A model generated the notes under the pieces. The model did not search any database and was not told the DNA's origin. It saw only the letters and a program-made list of their open reading frames with translations. From contig NZ_JALMDK010000006.1 of assembly GCF_023094165.1 (NCBI RefSeq), positions 558,001-622,000 of the forward strand: a stretch of DNA of 64,000 bases, written 5' to 3'. The position numbers and the translations under genes are program-made. The DNA is from Crossiella sp. S99.2. Lineage in GTDB: Bacteria; Actinomycetota; Actinomycetes; Mycobacteriales; Pseudonocardiaceae. This document shows, in pieces, positions 16,628 through 24,053 of this stretch. Every line of letters starts with the position of its first letter. The stretch's first letter is position 1.

Positions 16628-16816
16628 TTAGGGGCGGTAGTAGCCGCCGCCTCCGCCGTGGCCTCCGCCGCGACCGCGGCCGGTGAGGCGGGCGAGCAGG
16701 CGTTGGAGCTTGGCTCGGTTGCGGGGCTTGGCGGCGTGCTTGCGGGCCTGGTGGATCAGGCGCTGGCCCTTCGGGCTTGATGCGAAGCGGGCGAGCTTGG
16801 AGAACAGTCCGGCCAT
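16628..16816 (-). CDS. Small basic Gly-rich protein
   Basis: A 62-residue protein with a strong ribosome site (GAGGAG, 6 bases before ATG 16816). Residues 1-45 are a basic amphipathic helix region (LFSKLARFASSPKGQRLIHQ, then ARKHAAKPRNRAKLQRLLAR), and the tail is Gly-rich (GRGRGGGHGGGGGYY). Short proteins of this layout occur in many actinomycetes without a known role; the charge suggests nucleic-acid or membrane binding. It is convergent with the C39-like gene across element B and divergent from the ABC transporter. Confidence 0.7.
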   Translation of the reverse strand: MAGLFSKLARFASSPKGQRLIHQARKHAAKPRNRAKLQRLLARLTGRGRGGGHGGGGGYYRP

Positions 16817-16947
16817 CTCAACTCCTCAAGTTCAGCGGTCGGGTGTTCCCGGTTTACCCGGACGGGGGATGTCCGAATCGCCGGGAACGTGTCCGCCCAT
16901 TGGAACGTACGCATGGCACCTCCGGTTCCCGGGCGGCCTGGGGCAAG

Positions 16948-17802
16948 ATGCGCAGCATGCGCGTTTCCATGCTCGCCGCCACCCTTGCCCTGGCCGTGGC
17001 CGCCACTGCCTGCGCCCCGGCTGACCAGCCCGGACCAGCCAATCCGTCGGACTGCGCCAAGGGCTCGCTGAAGACCGTCGCCGCGGGCAAGCTCACCTTC
17101 GGCACCGACGAACCCGCCTACGAGCCGTGGTTCGCCGGGAACGACCCGGCCAGTGGCAAGGGCTTCGAGTCGGCGGTGGCCTATGCCATCGCGGGCAAGC
17201 TCGGGTTCGCCAAACCGGAGGTGTCCTGGGTGCGGGTGCCGTTCAACGCGGCCATCCAGCCCGGTCCGAAGACCTTCGACGCGGACCTGAACCAGTTCTC
17301 CATCACCGATGAGCGGCGCAACGCGGTGGACTTCTCCGCCGCCTACTACACCGTGCGCCAGGCCGTGGTCGCGCTGAAGGAATCCCCGGCCGCCGGCGCC
17401 AAGTCCGTGGCCGAACTGGCCGGGTTCACCCTGGGCGCCCAGGTCGGCACCACCAGTTACGACGCGGTGAGCAACCAGATCAAGCCGAAGAAGCAGGCCG
17501 CGGTCTACAACACCAACGACGACGCCAAGCAGGCCCTGCGCAACAACCAGATCCAGGCGCTGGTGGTGGACCTGCCCACCGCGTTCTACATCACCTCGGC
17601 CGAGATCTCCGAGGCGGTCATCGTCGGCCAACTGCCCGCGGGCAGTGGCAAGCCGGAGCAGTTCGGCGCGGTGCTGGACAAGGGCAATGCGCTCACCGGC
17701 TGCTTCTCCAAGGCCGTGGACGCGCTGCGCGAGGACGGCACGCTGAAGAAGCTGGAGCAGGAGTGGCTGGCCACCGCCGGCAAGGCGCCGGAACTCTCGT
17801 GA
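16948..17802 (+). CDS. Polar amino-acid ABC transporter, substrate-binding lipoprotein
   Basis: A 284-residue solute-binding protein of family 3 (glutamate/glutamine/polar amino acids). A lipoprotein signal ends at ALAVAATAC (the Cys is lipidated), anchoring the protein outside the membrane. The bilobed fold begins at KLTFGTDEPAYEPWF, with the hinge strand DADLNQFSITDERRNAVDFS and the second lobe segment TLGAQVGTTSYDAV. ATG 16948 or 16957 could be the start; the frame remains open upstream but without family similarity. First gene of a complete importer; its GTGA overlap couples it to the permease. Confidence 0.9.
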   Translation: MRSMRVSMLAATLALAVAATACAPADQPGPANPSDCAKGSLKTVAAGKLTFGTDEPAYEPWFAGNDPASGKGFESAVAYAIAGKLGFAKPEVSWVRVPFNAAIQPGPKTFDADLNQFSITDERRNAVDFSAAYYTVRQAVVALKESPAAGAKSVAELAGFTLGAQVGTTSYDAVSNQIKPKKQAAVYNTNDDAKQALRNNQIQALVVDLPTAFYITSAEISEAVIVGQLPAGSGKPEQFGAVLDKGNALTGCFSKAVDALREDGTLKKLEQEWLATAGKAPELS

Positions 17803-18650
17803 CCGCACTGGAACCCAGTCCGATCCAGCGGGAACGCCTGGCCTACCAGCGTTCCCGCCGGCACCGCTCCACCGCGGTCGCGCTGCTGTCCACTGTGGTC
17901 TTCGCGGTCGCGGCCTGGCTGGTGATCACCAGCGCGCCGGGCTGGCCGCGGGTGCGGGAGACCTTCTTCAACTACGACGCCGCGGTCAAGGCGCTGCCCG
18001 CGGTGCTGGACGGGCTGTGGCTCAACATCCGGGTGCTCGTGGTGTGCGAGGTGCTGATCCTGGCGCTGGGCCTGGGCATCGCCGCGCTGCGCAGCCTGCG
18101 TGGCCCGGTGTGGTTCCCGCTGCGCGCGCTGGCCACCGGCTACGTGGACCTCTTCCGTGGCCTGCCGCTGATCATCGTGCTGTTCCTGGTCGGCTTCGGC
18201 CTGCCCGGCCTGCGGCTGACCGGCATCCCGAACGAGCCGGTGATCCTGGGCTCGATCGCGCTGGTGCTGGTCTACTCCGCCTACGTGGCCGAGGTGTTCC
18301 GGGCCGGCATCGACTCGGTGCACCCCTCGCAACGCGCCTCGGCCCGCTCGATCGGGCTGACACACGCCCAGACCATGCGGATCGTGGTGCTGCCGCAGGC
18401 GGTGCGCCGGGTGCTGCCACCCCTGCTCAACGACTTTGTCGCACTGCAGAAGGACTGCGGGCTGATCTCGGTGCTGGGCGCGGTGGACGCGGTGCGCGCG
18501 GCGCAGATCTCCTCGGCCACCGCCTACAACTTCACCCCGTACGTGCTGGCCGGGTTGCTGTTCGTGCTGCTGGCGGTGCCCTCGGGCCGGCTGGCCGACT
18601 GGGCGAGCGCCCGCGCCGCGCGGCGGCAGAGTGGTGGGGGTTTGGCATGA
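17799..18650 (+). CDS. Polar amino-acid ABC transporter permease
   Basis: A 283-residue inner-membrane permease of the HisMQ type, with about five membrane segments (around 25-45, 75-100, 115-140, 150-170, 235-260) and the cytoplasmic coupling loop SARSIGLTHAQTMRIVVLPQ followed by AVRRVLPPLLN, the EAA-like motif that contacts the ATPase. GTG 17799 overlaps the TGA of the binding-protein gene, and the ATG of the ATPase overlaps this gene's stop, so the three are one operon. Only one permease gene is present, so the transporter would be a permease homodimer. Confidence 0.9.
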   Translation: MTALEPSPIQRERLAYQRSRRHRSTAVALLSTVVFAVAAWLVITSAPGWPRVRETFFNYDAAVKALPAVLDGLWLNIRVLVVCEVLILALGLGIAALRSLRGPVWFPLRALATGYVDLFRGLPLIIVLFLVGFGLPGLRLTGIPNEPVILGSIALVLVYSAYVAEVFRAGIDSVHPSQRASARSIGLTHAQTMRIVVLPQAVRRVLPPLLNDFVALQKDCGLISVLGAVDAVRAAQISSATAYNFTPYVLAGLLFVLLAVPSGRLADWASARAARRQSGGGLA

Positions 18651-19429
18651 GTCCTGCCGGCAGGGACGAATCATTGGCACAGCGCGAACCAGTGTTGCGA
18701 GTGCGGAACCTGGTGAAGCGGTATCACGGGAACCCGGTGCTGGGCGGGGTTGATCTCGACGTCGCCGAGCACGAGGTCGTGGTGCTGATCGGCGCGTCCG
18801 GCTCCGGCAAGTCCACGCTGCTGCGCTGCGTGAACCTCCTGGAAGAACTGGACGACGGCCAGATCCTGTTGGACGGCAACGACATCTCGCACCCACGCAC
18901 CGATCCGGACGTGGCCAGGCGGCGGATGGGCGTGGTGTTCCAGGCGTTCAACCTGTTCCCGCATCTGTCCGTTGTGGACAATGTGACCCTCGCGCCCCGG
19001 GTCGTGCACAAGGTCGCCAAGGACCAGGCCGAGACGCAGGCGCTCGCCCTGCTGGAGCGGGTTGGGTTGGCGGACAAGGCGAACAGCTACCCGGACCGGC
19101 TCTCCGGCGGTCAGCAGCAGCGGGTCGCCATCGCCCGCGCGCTGGCCTACGAACCCCGGTTGCTGCTGCTGGACGAGATCACCAGCGCACTGGACCCGGA
19201 ACTGGTCGGCGAAGTCCTCGCCCTGGTGCGGGAACTGGCCGGGCAGGGGCGGACGCTGCTGATGGCCACGCACGAGATGGGCTTCGCCAAACAGGTCGCC
19301 GACCGGGTGGTCTTCCTCGACGGCGGCGTGGTGCTGGAGCAGGGCCCGCCGGAACAGGTGCTCGGCGATCCGGTCGAACCCCGCACCCGGCAGTTCCTCA
19401 GCCGGATCATCGCCGCGGGCCGGCTCTAG
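18647..19429 (+). CDS. Polar amino-acid ABC transporter ATPase
   Basis: A 260-residue GlnQ-type ATPase. Walker A is GASGSGKST, the signature is LSGGQQQRVAIARAL, Walker B is LLLLDEITSALD, and the switch His is in MATHEMGFA. The start ATG 18647 overlaps the permease stop (ATGA); an in-frame region further upstream is the permease read in another frame. It powers import by the preceding two proteins and is followed by a hairpin terminator at 19444-19473. Confidence 0.95.
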   Translation: MSPAGRDESLAQREPVLRVRNLVKRYHGNPVLGGVDLDVAEHEVVVLIGASGSGKSTLLRCVNLLEELDDGQILLDGNDISHPRTDPDVARRRMGVVFQAFNLFPHLSVVDNVTLAPRVVHKVAKDQAETQALALLERVGLADKANSYPDRLSGGQQQRVAIARALAYEPRLLLLDEITSALDPELVGEVLALVRELAGQGRTLLMATHEMGFAKQVADRVVFLDGGVVLEQGPPEQVLGDPVEPRTRQFLSRIIAAGRL

Positions 19430-19443
19430 GCCGCACGGTGGCC

Positions 19444-19473
19444 GCGCTCCGGGAGAGGATCCGCCCGGAGCGC
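19444..19473. terminator. Hairpin terminator between convergent genes
   Basis: GCGCTCCGG (19444-19452) pairs perfectly with CCGGAGCGC (19465-19473) around a 12-base loop. It lies 15 bases past the ATPase stop and just before the stop of the convergent 50-residue gene, so it can serve both strands. No T-run follows. Confidence 0.65.
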
Positions 19474-19481
19474 GCCGCCGG

Positions 19482-19634
19482 TCAGCGGACGGTCTCGGCG
19501 ATGTGGTCCATCGCGTAGAGCACGTGCTCGGCCAGCTCGAGCGCGGCCTTGTCGCTCATCTTCGAGTGTTCCTTCAGGGTCGTCTTGACCAGCTCGACCC
19601 GGCGCTCATAGAGGGAGGTGATGGTGGCGGTCAT
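19482..19634 (-). CDS. 50-residue conserved small protein
   Basis: A 50-residue helical protein: TSLYERRVELVKTTLKEHSK, then MSDKAALELAEHVLYAMDHI. The start ATG 19634 is fixed by GGAG about 10 bases upstream; a longer open frame exists but its added part has no such signal. It resembles a family of short actinobacterial proteins (I believe DUF6307, from memory only). The function is unknown. The small Cys-containing gene at 19645 lies directly upstream on the same strand, so they may be cotranscribed. Confidence 0.7.
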   Translation of the reverse strand: MTATITSLYERRVELVKTTLKEHSKMSDKAALELAEHVLYAMDHIAETVR

Positions 19635-19644
19635 GAGACTGCTC

Positions 19645-19797
19645 CTAACCCGTGCAGACACAACCTCGGTCGAGTCCACTGCTTGCCGACGCCGCGCAGA
19701 ACCGCGCGGCGATCTGGTCGTGACTGCTCCACGCATGCTGGCAAGCAACGCACACGACGTCCTCGCCGTCCTGGAGATCTGAGGCCATCGGGATCAT
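19645..19797 (-). CDS. Small Cys-rich protein ending in RGCVC motif
   Basis: About 50 residues: VVCVACQHAWSSHDQIAARF, then CAAS...GLDRGCVCTG. The paired cysteines (CVAC, a central FCAA, and CVC) with two histidines look like a small metal-binding or redox site. Short proteins ending RGCVC recur in Pseudonocardiales, but I know no function. ATG 19797 is chosen because GGGAG sits about 8 bases upstream; a start at 19786-19788 or 19848 is also possible. It lies 10 bases upstream of the 50-residue protein gene. Confidence 0.65.
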   Translation of the reverse strand: MIPMASDLQDGEDVVCVACQHAWSSHDQIAARFCAASASSGLDRGCVCTG

Positions 19798-19917
19798 CCC
19801 GGCGCTCCCGCCTCCGGCCGCACTCGGCGACCGGGCATTGTGGTGCACCCAAGGCGGCGTCGGCTTGACTGCCTCCGCGCGACATACCCTCGGTAGGGCT
19901 CACTCTACGGGGCCTGC

Positions 19918-20418
19918 CTAGACCCGGCTCAGCGCCTCACGCAGGCTGCGGGTCAGCCCCTGCGGGGACAGCTCCTTGGTGAGGTCGTTGAGGCACTGGC
20001 ATTCCGCGGGCGGCCGCTGCATGCGCACGCACGCGTAGAGCCCGAGCACCTGCAACGCCCGCGCGGTGGCCAGCCTGCCCTGTCCTGCGGGCAACCGGCA
20101 GCTCCGGCGCACCCGGTTGGCGATCTTGCGCTCCACCGACCAGCGGCCGGGCAGGAACCCGCCGACGTGGGCGGTGGCCCGGCGGACGACGTTCGGCGAC
20201 AACAACCGCCGGGACTGCCGGGCCAGCCTGCGACAGCTCGCCGGGCGCAGCCCGAACTGGAAGGAGGTCCACAGCGCCGACCCGGCCAGGTCGATGGTCC
20301 GGCGGCGCACCATCCGCTTCCACTCCGCGGTGGCGATCACCGCGACCAGGTGTTCGGCCTGGGCGTCGGACAGTGGACGCGCGCGATGCCGCGCACGTCC
20401 ACCGCCCACCCGGATCAT
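19918..20418 (-). CDS. Uncharacterised basic protein
   Basis: A 166-residue, Arg-rich protein with no family I recognise. It contains a Trp-rich segment (IATAEWKRMVRRRTIDLAGS, then ALWTSFQFGLRP) and a C-terminal Cys cluster (YACVRMQRPPAECQCLNDLT). No signal peptide or membrane segment is visible. The start ATG 20418 lacks a good ribosome site, so the true N-terminus is uncertain. It lies 49 bases downstream of the M23 peptidase stop on the same strand and could be cotranscribed with it. Confidence 0.55.
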   Translation of the reverse strand: MIRVGGGRARHRARPLSDAQAEHLVAVIATAEWKRMVRRRTIDLAGSALWTSFQFGLRPASCRRLARQSRRLLSPNVVRRATAHVGGFLPGRWSVERKIANRVRRSCRLPAGQGRLATARALQVLGLYACVRMQRPPAECQCLNDLTKELSPQGLTRSLREALSRV

Positions 20419-20467
20419 GGTCCGAGACTGCTATGAACCCCGGGCCTGTCACCAGCCGCTATCGGGG

Positions 20468-21241
20468 TTAGAGCCGGATGCCGCGTTCGGCCAACCAGGT
20501 GCCAGGGTTCACCTTTTTGCCGCCTGGCGCCCACACCTCGAAGTGCAGGTGCGGTCCGGTGGACTGGCCGCGATTGCCCATGGTCGCGATCTGCTGGCCC
20601 GCCTGCACCTTCTGGCCCGCGCGGACCATGGAGGCGTTGATGTGGCCGTAGACGGTGATGGTGCCGTCGTTGTGCTGCACCCGCACCCACAGGCCGAAGC
20701 CGCTGGCCGGGCCGGATTCGACCACGGTGCCCGCGGCGGCGGACAGGATCGGGGTGCCGATGGAGTTGGCGATGTCCACGCCGTAGTGCATGGTCCCGCC
20801 GCGCACGCCGAAGTTCGAGGTGAACCGGCCTTCGGCCGGCCGGACGAACTCGCCACTGGCCTTGATCGTGGACTTGGCGGCGGCCGCGGCGGCCCGCTTG
20901 GCGGCCTCGGCGGCGACCTTCTCGGCCTCCGCCTTCTCCGCGTCGGCCTTGGCGGTCACGGCGGCCTGGCGCTCATCGGCCATCCGCTCGGCCTTGGCCA
21001 GCTTCGCCAGTTCGATGCCGGGGTCGGTGGTGACCGCCCTGGGCAGGACCTCCGGGGCCGTGCGGGCGACCGCGGCGAGGTTCGCCTGCAGGTCGACCGG
21101 CTCGGGGGTGGTGGCCTCGGAAGAGGAGGACGTCATCAGCTGGAACGGGGCGCCGACCACCACGGAGGTGGTCAGGGCGGCAGCCGCCAGCGTGCTTCCG
21201 CGCCATTTCGGGGGTGTGGCGCGGGCTCTATGTCGAGCCAA
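20468..21241 (-). CDS. Secreted M23-family peptidase
   Basis: About 257 residues. Residues 1-14 are basic, followed by a membrane or signal segment (STLAAAALTTSVVVGAPFQ). A long Ala/Lys/Glu coiled coil (~80-125, KADAEKAEAEKVAAEAAKRA) leads into the LytM/M23 domain: FTSNFGVRGGTMHYGVDIAN (zinc ligands His and Asp), VVESGPASGFGLWVRVQHND, and TGPHLHFEVWAPGG with the HxH motif. All three zinc ligands are present, so it is likely an active peptidoglycan endopeptidase. The start is placed at TTG 21241 (GGAAAGG upstream); GTG 21283 is possible. I looked for a c-di-AMP riboswitch upstream and saw no convincing match. Confidence 0.85.
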   Translation of the reverse strand: MARHRARATPPKWRGSTLAAAALTTSVVVGAPFQLMTSSSSEATTPEPVDLQANLAAVARTAPEVLPRAVTTDPGIELAKLAKAERMADERQAAVTAKADAEKAEAEKVAAEAAKRAAAAAAKSTIKASGEFVRPAEGRFTSNFGVRGGTMHYGVDIANSIGTPILSAAAGTVVESGPASGFGLWVRVQHNDGTITVYGHINASMVRAGQKVQAGQQIATMGNRGQSTGPHLHFEVWAPGGKKVNPGTWLAERGIRL

Positions 21242-21456
21242 GACTCGTTGCCTTTCCGTCTCGGGGAGCCCGGTCGAGACCACCCGGCGGGGGATCCGGG
21301 TGTTGAGGCGGATTCGGGGTCCACCTCAAGGTTGTCTCGCGTGACCGAACCGTGACGTTCGGCCGGGACGGTAACCACCGGTGACAACGGGAAGCAAGCC
21401 TTCGGGGTTCAATGGCCGGTCTTTGGTGACAGATACCACTGGGTAACCACAGAGCG

Positions 21457-21933
21457 TCAGGACCCGTGTATGGGCCGCAACCGGCGCGCGGTCAGCTCGG
21501 CCAGGGCCCCGGTCTCGGTGGCCAGCCGCCGCAGCCCCTCGGTCACCGCCCCTGCCGCCTTCGCGCCGAGAATGTCCTGGTAGGCGGCTCGAAGATCAGC
21601 TCGCGCGGTCCGGGCCGCCTCGATCGCGCCGGTGGCCCGCTCGGTCAGCTCCACCAGGCGGCTGCGCTGATCGCCCTCCCCCACGCTGCGCCGGGCGTAG
21701 CCCAGCTTCTCCAGTTCGGTCACCGTTTTGGACACCGCCTGCGGGGTCAGGCCGAGTTTGGCCGCCAGCTCGGAGATCCGGGCCGGGCCGGGGATGAGGT
21801 GCTGGAACAGGTAGCCGTGCGAGCGGCGCAGCCCGGTGAACCCGGCCGCCGCCACCCGTTGCTGCACCTCGGCGTCGGCGGCCGCGGACAGCGCGGTGAA
21901 CAGCAGCACCAGATCATCGGCCGGGTCGAGCAC
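21457..21933 (-). CDS. MarR-family transcriptional regulator
   Basis: A 158-residue MarR repressor with the winged helix at about 50-110 (RISELAAKLGLTPQAVSKTV, then TELEKLGYARRSVGEGDQRS). GTG 21933 is preferred: GGAGGG lies 8 bases upstream. The frame is open to an ATG at 21963, but that codon sits inside the palindromic operator-like sequence. It is divergent from the serine hydrolase gene, which is the likely target along with itself. Confidence 0.88.
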   Translation of the reverse strand: MLDPADDLVLLFTALSAAADAEVQQRVAAAGFTGLRRSHGYLFQHLIPGPARISELAAKLGLTPQAVSKTVTELEKLGYARRSVGEGDQRSRLVELTERATGAIEAARTARADLRAAYQDILGAKAAGAVTEGLRRLATETGALAELTARRLRPIHGS

Positions 21934-21957
21934 GGGCGATCCCTCCGCAATATACGA

Positions 21958-21981
21958 AACCATGGTTGCGTAACTATGGTT
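21958..21981. promoter_or_regulatory. Candidate MarR operator
   Basis: The perfect palindrome AACCATGGTT (21958-21967) is followed 14 bases on by the near-copy AACTATGGTT (21972-21981). Two such 10-bp sites in the divergent intergenic region of a marR gene and its neighbour fit a MarR operator controlling both directions. The assignment is inference. Confidence 0.6.
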
Positions 21982-22021
21982 GACTAGTTCCGGGCAGCGT
22001 ACCCAGGAGAGGACGGATCCG

Positions 22022-23128
22022 ATGGTCGACGGCTACTGCGATCCCGCGTTCACCCCCGTGCGGGATGCCTTCGCGGCTGGGTTCGCCGCGGGCGAGGACC
22101 GCGGCGCGGCGGTGTCCGTGCAGGTGGACGGGCGGACCGTGGTCGACCTGTGGGGCGGCTCCTGGCAACGGGACACCGTGGTGAACCTGTTCTCGGTGAC
22201 CAAGGGCGTGCTCGCGGTGTGCGCCCACCAGCTCATCGAACGCGGCCAGCTGGACCCGGACGCGCCGGTGATCGACTACTGGCCCGAGTTCGCCGCCGCC
22301 GGCAAGTCTGCGATCACCGTGGCCGACCTGCTCGCGCACCGGGCCGGACTGCCCGCGCTGCGCGAGACCCAGCCCGCGGGCGCGCTGTTCGACTGGACCC
22401 GGATGACCACGGCGCTGGCCGCGGAGACGCCCTGGTGGCCGCCGGGTGAGCAGCACGGCTATCACGTGGTGACCTGGGGCTGGCTGGTCGGCGAAGTGCT
22501 GCGCCGGGCCTCCGGCCGGACTCCGCGCGAACTGGTCGCCGACCTCGGCCTGGATCTGCACCTCGGTCTGCCCGCCGAGCAGGCCCACCGCGCCGCGTCC
22601 ACCGTCGCCGCGCCGTTCACCCCGCCCGCCGCGGGTGCGCCCGGCAGCGAGCTGCTGGCCGCGATGGGCGCGCCGGGTTCGATGGCGGCGCAGGCCTTCG
22701 TCAACCCGCCCGACCTGCTGACCCCCGATCTGGTGAGCGACCCGCGCTGGCGGGCGGCGGAGATCCCGGCCGCCAACGGCCACGGCAACGCCCGCGCGGT
22801 CGCCGAGCTGTACGGCGGCCTGGTCCGCACCCAGGCCCCGCTGCTCGGCTCGCTGGCCGGGGCCACCGAGGAGCGGTCGGCGGGCCGGGACGCGGTGCTG
22901 TGCGGGCACACCAGGTTCAGCCTGGGTTTCATGCTGCCCGGCGAACTCCGGCCCTTCTCCCCCGGTCCGCGCGCATTCGGTCACCCGGGTGCGGGCGGCG
23001 CGCTGGGCTTCGCCGATCCGGACGCCCGGCTGGGCTTCGGCTTCACCCCGGACCGGACGATCACCACCCTGCACGGCGCGGACCCGCGGTGGCAGCGGCT
23101 GGTCCCCGCGGTCTACTCCTGCCTGTGA
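22022..23128 (+). CDS. Serine hydrolase (beta-lactamase family / EstB-like esterase)
   Basis: A 368-residue class C beta-lactamase-fold enzyme. The SxxK motif is in LFSVTKGVLA (nucleophile Ser, base Lys), the Tyr motif is GYHVVTWGWLVGEVLRR, and the third motif is HPGAGGALGF (HxG type). This set marks esterases and D-aminopeptidase-like enzymes rather than true lactamases. No signal peptide is visible, so it is probably cytoplasmic. ATG 22022 has AGGAGAGGA upstream. It is divergent from marR and likely repressed by it. Confidence 0.88.
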   Translation: MVDGYCDPAFTPVRDAFAAGFAAGEDRGAAVSVQVDGRTVVDLWGGSWQRDTVVNLFSVTKGVLAVCAHQLIERGQLDPDAPVIDYWPEFAAAGKSAITVADLLAHRAGLPALRETQPAGALFDWTRMTTALAAETPWWPPGEQHGYHVVTWGWLVGEVLRRASGRTPRELVADLGLDLHLGLPAEQAHRAASTVAAPFTPPAAGAPGSELLAAMGAPGSMAAQAFVNPPDLLTPDLVSDPRWRAAEIPAANGHGNARAVAELYGGLVRTQAPLLGSLAGATEERSAGRDAVLCGHTRFSLGFMLPGELRPFSPGPRAFGHPGAGGALGFADPDARLGFGFTPDRTITTLHGADPRWQRLVPAVYSCL

Positions 23129-23129
23129 C

Positions 23130-23912
23130 TCAGTCCTCGTAGCCGAGCAGGCGCAGGTCCGGCGGCACCAGCGTGGTGCTTTCCAGGAGTTCGCGGATCA
23201 GGTTGTGGTTCACCGTGTTGCCGACCGGGTGGTTGATCTCCTCCCGGGTCAGGCCCGGCACCCCGCCCCGGCTGAGCCGGTTGCGCACGCTCATCACCAG
23301 GTGCTCGACCCGCTTGGAGGTCCACTCCTCGGCCGGCCGGATCTCGGTCAGGTGCTCGGCGGCCTGCCGCCAGGACAGCGGGGTCGGGTATGCCTCGTGC
23401 AGCAGGTAGCGCTGGCCGAGCACCACCAGCACGAGCTGCTCGACCGGTGAGAGCGCCCAGATGTTGGGCGGCCGGGTCGAGGCTTCGTGCTCGGGCCCGC
23501 GCCCGTCCTCGGCCGCGCCCTGCACGTGCACCTCAAGCAGGTGCTCCCGATGGTTGGAGCCGCGCACGAACACCGGGGTGTAGCCGGGCCCGAGCGGGAT
23601 CGGCTCGTCCTGGTTGAACAACAGCCGGGCCCCTGGCAACCGCACCGGCAACCTGCCCAGGGTGCTCAGCCACCACTGGTCGTCCCGGTAGGTCACGCAG
23701 CCGTGCCTGCGGCTGATCCGCCGGTCGTTCTCGCCAACGCAGACGTGCACGTCCGGCCGGTTGCGGCCGAAGAGCACCTCCCGGCCCTCCCGCGGACCGA
23801 CCGTGATGCCACCGGCCACCGCCAGCACGTTCAGCGTGCCCGGCGCGCCACCGGCCATGCCCCAGGCCAGGCTGTGGTGCGCGGGCGGCAGCACCCCCGG
23901 ACGCTCACCCAT
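23130..23912 (-). CDS. FHA-domain protein
   Basis: A 260-residue protein with an N-terminal forkhead-associated domain (~25-100): VLFGRNRPDVHVCVGENDRR, then ISRRHGCVTYRDDQWWLSTL, carrying the Arg, Ser and His that bind phosphothreonine. The C-terminal half is helical (LSPVEQLVLVVLGQRYLLHE) and could be a winged-helix-like domain. ATG 23912 has GGGAGGAGG upstream; an ATG at 23948 is less likely. The gene lies downstream of, and on the same strand as, the Ser/Thr kinase at 24054, although hairpins stand between. It is therefore a natural candidate reader of that kinase's phosphorylation, an inference from neighbourhood. Confidence 0.85.
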   Translation of the reverse strand: MGERPGVLPPAHHSLAWGMAGGAPGTLNVLAVAGGITVGPREGREVLFGRNRPDVHVCVGENDRRISRRHGCVTYRDDQWWLSTLGRLPVRLPGARLLFNQDEPIPLGPGYTPVFVRGSNHREHLLEVHVQGAAEDGRGPEHEASTRPPNIWALSPVEQLVLVVLGQRYLLHEAYPTPLSWRQAAEHLTEIRPAEEWTSKRVEHLVMSVRNRLSRGGVPGLTREEINHPVGNTVNHNLIRELLESTTLVPPDLRLLGYED

Positions 23913-23958
23913 CCCGGCCTCCTCCCGGTGCGCTGACCGCTCCAGCATGCGGCATGAG

Positions 23959-23979
23959 CGCCGGGATCGATCCCCGGCG
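23959..23979. terminator. Short hairpin upstream of the FHA gene
   Basis: CGCCGGG (23959-23965) and CCCGGCG (23973-23979) pair around a 7-base loop. It lies between the kinase terminator and the FHA gene start; the role is uncertain. Confidence 0.35.
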
Positions 23980-24007
23980 AGTCGCGGTAGAACGATGCCG
24001 CAACAGC

Positions 24008-24047
24008 GGACGGCTTGCCGGTTCCAGGGGGTGTCGGCAAGCCGTCC
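24008..24047 (-). terminator. Kinase-gene terminator hairpin
   Basis: GGACGGCTTGCCG (24008-24020) pairs perfectly with CGGCAAGCCGTCC (24035-24047) over 13 bp with a 14-base loop, 6 bases past the kinase stop. No T-run follows; many actinobacterial terminators lack one. Confidence 0.7.
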
Positions 24048-24053
24048 GTGCGG

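Noticed and set aside
16140..16686. Several overlapping open frames inside element B, including ones rich in repeated ANSASITANSA-like residues
   Set aside because: They are translations of the 21-22 bp repeat units and hairpins on either strand; no ribosome sites or family similarity.
21242..21456. Possible c-di-AMP (ydaO-type) riboswitch upstream of the M23 peptidase
   Set aside because: Known for cell-wall hydrolases in actinobacteria, but the conserved segments of that riboswitch could not be found.
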